Position numbers and translations under genes: made by a program. A stretch of DNA of 64,000 nt from Cylicocyclus nassatus (taxonomy: Eukaryota; Nematoda; Chromadorea; Rhabditida; Strongylidae), in the NCBI GenBank assembly GCA_958299035.1, contig CATQJL010000316.1, positions 47,117,585-47,181,584 of the forward strand, written 5' to 3'. Positions 59,024-64,000 of this stretch are shown here, piece after piece; within the stretch, counting starts at the first letter, position 1, and every line of letters starts with the position of its first letter. The notes beneath the pieces were generated by a model that worked only from the letters and a program-made list of their open reading frames with translations, had not been told where the DNA came from and searched no databases.

Positions 59024-59226
59024 TAGTTGGAAAGTCAATTATCATCATCTGTTATCTTTGGAAAACCTCCTCAATGGCAATTATTTATTGTAAATATCCT
59101 CCTGGCCAGTTTCGGGCCGCCATAAAGCACAAAGGGAAACACTTCAACATCTCTCGTTTCGAGTTTCACAAACTAATGTTCTATTTTTAAAAAGGACAAT
59201 ATACTGCCTCTATCTGCAGAGTCCAG

Positions 59227-60458
59227 GGCCCGTAGTAAACCTCCTAAATATGTCGTGATGTAAAGAAACCGAGAACACGACGTGTCCGACTGAAGGACGT
59301 GCTGCTCACGACCACATTTTGGTCGCCGCAAAATATACGATCGCACGCGCGATCGAGCTCTTCGGTTGTCGTTGACGGCGCGCACTGTCACTGCGCCATA
59401 GATTTCATGCTTTACCTATAAGAATCGAACGTAACAAATGAGGCAAACACAGGGCGGTTGCCTGCAACATCGTCGAACAACTTTATAAGCAAGCTTGATT
59501 TGTATCAACCTCCATTTGTAAAGTATAAAGGTATGCACTGCTCCGCCATCTTCACAATAAAGGCGCTCACTAATGGAAACTACACAAGGAATGCAAATAG
59601 CGCAGAGCCAGTGTCGGACGCCGTTGTCCTATGAGGTGCGAGGGGTAAGGGGTACGCGTCTCGCGTGAGGAAACATTTTGCAAACTGCTTTGTTAGAAAA
59701 GTTTTCAGGTAAATAAACAAAAAATACTAGGATCTTTCGTAGCATAGGAAAAAAAGCATGTAACACATAATTTATCGCAAATACACTAGAAAATTTGAAA
59801 TACTGTAAAATAATCAACACTTCAGTTATTCCAAACATAAGCTATTCCATTAACCATAACGCCAAACGGTTCTCTCGCTCAGATAGAATGGCAGATATAA
59901 GAAAATTATGACATGGAGAAAAATTCTATGATTAGATGGAATGCGTGCGGAGAATAAGGAAAAATGGCTAAATCACAAGAAAAGGACTTCTAATTTATTT
60001 TTTGTAAACGAAATAAACTCACCTTTTCAAACTATGAAGCATAGTACAGTGGAAATTCTCAGAATACGGAAAGCTGCTGAGCGGGTCGACATTTGGGCGC
60101 CTATCAGCTGTTGATATCGATTGCATTTGGCGTGCGTTGAACCTAGTGCTGTGTATCTACGGTCCTTGCACAAGGTCGCGAGCTCGGCGTACTCGACCAC
60201 TAGTCAGTTGCGCCTTCCTGCGTCTCCACGCTGGGCCCGCTGTTTTTATTTCTCTGCCCCTTAAGTGACGACGTTCACGACGTGCTCGTCCTCTGCGCGC
60301 GAGGACAAGCACGTCCTGCAGTCACGACGTCCCGCGATTTCGCCCCGCGGCTGTGATAAGAGATAGGCGCGCGACGAAACGCAGCAGAAACGACACTGCT
60401 GGGTACGTGCGATGTTTCGAACGTCGCGACCCTCACTATGGGGGGATTACTACGGGCC
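59227..60458. mobile_element. 1.2-kb element, TIR GGCCCGTAGTAA, CAG duplication
   Basis: The left end GGCCCGTAGTAAACC and inverted right end (ATTACTACGGGCC) are flanked by CAG on both sides (59224-59226 and 60459-60461). The subterminal parts (59290-59400 and 60260-60440) are GC-rich with CGCG-rich hairpins such as CGAGGACAAGCACGTC near 60300. The interior (59.4-60.1 kb) is AT-rich with no recognised transposase. Same family as 22577-23434 by terminus. Confidence 0.75.
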
Positions 60459-60461
60459 CAG

Positions 60462-60921
60462 TACCCTCGACGTATGCAGCATGTGATGGCTATCGTCATA
60501 TATGGGTTATTTATCGAATCAGAGATGTCCTGGCCGTTTGTAATGTCCTTATTTCTTTCGCCTTCCTTCGAAGAAATCCCTAGTTGGTCGCGCCAAAAAA
60601 AAGTCTGCTTCCTGAGCTTTATTTTAAGCACACTTTCTCCTACTGGGTTTGAAGGACGCATCTTACAGGTAATTCCTGATTAAATGACGTGGTTTCCCTC
60701 AGTTGTGTCTGTCTAATCGAGCAAACTCGTAGAGCAAGCGGTAGCATTTCGCTCGTAGTCCAGTGCGGGTGATCAGCTCAACATAAACCCAATCTGCTCT
60801 TTTTTGCTTCCATGAATGGTGTCCTATCACTGTTGCAGCTATTTTCAGGAAGAAACGAATCAGTCGACGGGATGGAGGCAGCCAAAATCATGACGCGTAT
60901 CTAATTTGCATTTGAAACGGG
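60462..60921. other. No recognised feature
   Basis: Short frames on both strands, none with a known domain. Confidence 0.4.
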
Positions 60922-61580
60922 ATGTCTTAAACATGTGTCAAACGTTTGCTCGCTAATAACTTTCTAAAAAGCTTCCGCATCCTTTCAACACTATATTACG
61001 GAGCTAGCTTCAACTCAGATTTTCAGTATGAAATGAATTACCGATCCTCTTTTTACTGTATGATACGCTAGAGCTTCTAGCTTACAGGACCAATGTAAAT
61101 AAGCTATCGTCGCAAGAAAATTTTCAAAAATCTGAAAAGTTGTGTGCTACGATTTTCATGCGTTGTAATTTCACTGCTTAACTTTCTACAGGTTTTCAAG
61201 ACTGAACGAATTTAGGATGAACGCATTTTGTGAGACAATGAGATGAGAATTATTGTATGGTGTACTTGGCGGTACACTGACTTAGCACTTACGGCACGGG
61301 TACTTGGCATGAGGTAGCAAAAAAAGCATTACGGCCAAAATTCAAACTTTTAGTCAGCGATTCTGATTAGCTCAGGGTAAGAGTTTTCAGGTTGCTCAGT
61401 TTGCTTTCTAGGTAAAACAGGGGCCATCTGTAGTCAAACTCTGCAGCTCAAAAGCACCTCAATTCTGACCATAATTTTACATTGATGAAAAGCGATCGTT
61501 CTATATCGTAGATCTTAATTGAAGCCAGCCTGCAATGTGGTGTGATCGAGGAAGCTTTTTATGAAAAGGAAGTTACATTC
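60922..61580. mobile_element. Degraded relative of the 55927-56606 MITE
   Basis: Both halves align by eye with that element: TCAAACGTTTGCTCGCTAAT, GAGCTAGCTTCAACTCAGAT and GCGATCGTTCTATATCG correspond in order. The termini are no longer clean TIRs and no TA pair is obvious, so this is an old copy. Confidence 0.55.
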
Positions 61581-62471
61581 CCTGTGGCCATATTCATCAA
61601 CGTCACCCAGTGGGTTCCGCTCCCCAATGGGTAAACTTACCCATGGGTTCGCTTACCCAGTGGGTAAGCTTACCCATGATCGGTATTCTCGAACGCCTCC
61701 GCCGCTGGGTTAGCTTACCCAGCAGCGCTGACGTCAGCAGGGTGCTCATTGACGTCTATTCAAAGCACGTACTGGCATCCTTGCTGTGCCCTTGCATCCT
61801 TTTTGTAGTTCTTCACAACTATTTGTGTACAGTATCTCTACTACATATTCACGAATGCCTCCGCTGCGTTATCGAACTCAGCAGTGGCCCTCGAAATTCT
61901 CATAAAAGTTTTCGCGTAGGTTTGGGTTTTTAGTATGCAAGCTAATAGTTTGATTCGACTGCATGACTGAATCATTGTTTGAAAGCCTCCATCTTTCTAT
62001 TGACATGATCTGGTACCATGAAAAATTCAGATTCGTGAAAGTGGAAGGGGAGTGGTTTTTCGAGTTCAGACTTCGAAGATGTGGGAAACTTGTAATAACA
62101 TACATGGGGTAAGGCGCCTAAAGCCTTACAGAATTACACATTTTTATTGCAGTTGTGATTCTGCAAGTGTTTCAAAGGGGCTCAAGCTTTCGGATGAAGG
62201 AGGGAAAAAAGCATTTTGAACACTTGAAGTAGCCTAATCTATTCAAGTGCGAGAGAAACAGAACATCTTTTGCGTGAATAGAGCACTAAATTTACAAGCG
62301 ATTGACATATAGTTTCGTATACGATATTTCCCCGTAGTTGCAGTAGTATTGGAAAACCTCTAAGATGAGCTAGCATTGATGAACTCCATAGCAAAGAGTT
62401 TTTTTTTGCAAAAATGTCAATTTTCACTTTGAAAAGGTCTTGAATTTTTCGGAGAATGGTGACGTTAATTA

Positions 62472-62689
62472 CCCTAATTTCACGCGTACAAGGCGCGAGG
62501 GATTTTTTTTCTAAAATTCGCCAGCCCAAACACGCCACAACACTTCGCGACCAAAGAACCCTATACCGGGCTTTGTATTGCCTGAGAGAATTGAACGGTT
62601 TAAGGTTTGCTTTTCGAAACACATTGAAGCGGTTAAGCGGCTTATTTGAAAAATCGAAAAGGGTGCGCCTTGCACGCGTGAAATTAGGG
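62472..62689. mobile_element. 218-bp MITE, CCCTAATTTCACGCG family, copy 2
   Basis: CCCTAATTTCACGCGTACA and the inverted right end (CGCGTGAAATTAGGG) are flanked by TA (62470-62471 and 62690-62691). The interior CTTCGCGACCAAAGAAC and GCGGTTAAGCGGC match copy 1 at 58810-59023. Confidence 0.85.
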
Positions 62690-62691
62690 TA

Positions 62692-63367
62692 GCCTGAACC
62701 GAAAGTTCAGTCGCTTTTATTTTGAAAAATTCGTAACTGCTCTCTATGTACATAATTGCTTACAAAAAACTTCATCAGGAAGAACTTATCTACTTTCTAC
62801 AAACATCTTCGCAGCTCTTGATAGAAAGGGACTCTGCCGATTAAAATCTGAATAAGAAAACCATCCCAACTTTTGATTTTCGAAAATGAACTGTCACAAA
62901 TACGCTGCAGAAAAATCTGAATACATGTTTGTTGAAGCCACTGTAAGTTTTCCTTTCTAATCGACCCGAATTTGTGCTGATTGAGCTTTTCTGTACAAAG
63001 TTGTTTTTCGAGGAAAACGCAAAAATCGACAAAAATATTTTTTTTGCATCTTCCTTGAAAATTATGATTTTTCACAAATCATCAGCATAAAGTAACACTT
63101 TTATAGAGAGCAGTTTACCTGAACTCAAGAACTGCGTTGAATTCTTTTGCAGCGTTTGAGATTTTTAACAAATGATTTTCAAAAATCAGGAGTTAGGGTA
63201 GTTCTCTTATTCGAATTTTTATGTATAGAGTTTCTTGTCGCCAGGAGCTTCGAAGATGTTCTCGGAAATAACTGAAGTTTTCCCTCTATTCCTCATGAGC
63301 AGTTACGTTCACATAGGGAGCAGCTATGAATTTTTCGAAATCAGAACGACAGAACTTTTGTTCAGCC
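62692..63367. mobile_element. 676-bp palindromic TA-flanked element
   Basis: The left end GCCTGAACCGAAAGTTCAGTC and inverted right end (AGAACTTTTGTTCAGCC) are flanked by TA; the left TA (62690-62691) is shared with the neighbouring MITE. The arms share AAATTCGTAACTGCTC and TTCGCAGCTC/GAGCTTCGAAG words. It is related to 5793-7652 by TIR and subterminal sequence. Confidence 0.65.
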
Positions 63368-64000
63368 TAATGTTTCGGGGTTTTTTTTTTCATTGAATTA
63401 GTAAATTGGTTCTCTGCTATGAAACCTTTTTTGAAGGTTTTATGAAAAAAGGCTTTAGTATCCAAGTAGGAACATTAGCATTTCTACTATGACAGACTAC
63501 GGCCAGTAGCCATTGCTTCTTTTTGACTTCTACAGCGTTTGAAGAAAAGGCCACAATCCTTTGTTACCCATTGCGATTCTCGATGTATGCTTGGGTAGGA
63601 AGTTACCCACGAAAAGTGGGTATCGGAACCCACGATTTCTGGGTAAGGAGTTTCTTGAATACCGGTATTGGGTAGGCTAACCCATCGAAGCTGTTCGTGA
63701 ATACCGGTATGGCGGCATTTTGTGGGTTAGCCGACCTAGCGGTAGACTTAACCCAATGAGTTCGCTTACCCAGCAGCTTCGTGAATACCGGTTTCGTGGG
63801 TTGAGGCTACCCACTGGGTAGGATAACCCACTGGATTTCATTGATGAATACGGCCACTGGACGCTCTGGATTTATTGACATTCAATGTAGGAAGTATGCG
63901 AACTCTTCACTTCCGTGCTTGAATAAGGAACAAAAGCTTTATGGACGAAAAAACGTTGAAAGCAACGAAATATAACGTTAGCCTACGCAAAAACATGTGG

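Larger units (their letters stand above)
61585..63856. mobile_element. 2.3-kb element with palindromic GGGTAAGCTTACCC subterminal repeats
   Basis: The TIR TGGCCATATTCATCA is matched by TGATGAATACGGCCA, flanked by CTG on both sides (61582-61584 and 63857-63859). Next to each TIR are many copies of TGGGTAAGCTTACCCA-like words (61608-61725 and 63595-63840) and of GAATACCGGTAT-like words. Two MITEs (62472-62689 and 62692-63367) sit inside. The frame 61610-61933 covers repeats and is unlikely to be real. A 3-bp TSD without TWA leaves the superfamily open. Confidence 0.7.

Overview
The window is eukaryotic and most likely from a nematode. Two complete spliced genes can be rebuilt by hand. Both have mostly short introns (many 47-96 bp) ending in pyrimidine-rich stretches before AG, and the remaining DNA is dominated by transposon remains, including a copy with Tc1-type terminal inverted repeats (TIRs, CAGTGCTGGCC). 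The genus cannot be told from the sequence. There are no bacterial operons, no CRISPR array and no rRNA.

Genes. (1) On the plus strand, 23612-38795, an 11-exon gene encodes a 396-residue Ldh2/malate-L-lactate dehydrogenase family oxidoreductase. Introns 6 and 7 (4.8 and 7.6 kb) are filled with transposons. (2) On the minus strand, 45593-42816, a 10-exon gene encodes a 331-residue sideroflexin of the SFXN5 type (sfxn-5). The two genes converge, with about 4 kb between their stop codons. A cluster of open stretches at 41.48-42.53 kb on the minus strand may be exons of a further gene that I could not identify.

Transposon landscape. 0-23.5 kb is almost solid nested repeats. A large foldback element (955-5185) is split by a hAT element with a perfect 8-bp target-site duplication (TSD) and by a mariner-type MITE, and the hAT element in turn carries another palindrome and a retroelement 3' tail. 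Then follow a TA-flanked element with two MITEs inside it (5793-7652), a Penelope-like GIY-YIG fragment (8412-8927), several elements with 3-bp TTA/TAA duplications (PIF/Harbinger-like), two adjacent copies of a long foldback family (15434-21900), a 9-bp minisatellite palindrome and an 858-bp element with the unusual TIR GGCCCGTAGTAAACC. Inside the introns of the dehydrogenase gene lie a near-perfect 53-bp-arm hairpin, several MITEs and a 3.5-kb hAT element (31118-34625) that still holds transposase fragments. 46-50.6 kb looks repeat-poor and gene-less to the eye. 50.6-64 kb again holds mariner-type, Harbinger-like and unclassified TIR elements, some nested with empty-site evidence.

How far this goes: element borders were read by eye from matching termini and flanking duplications. 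No alignment, database or folding program was run. Where a superfamily is named, the basis is TIR sequence plus TSD length; where those do not settle it, I say so.
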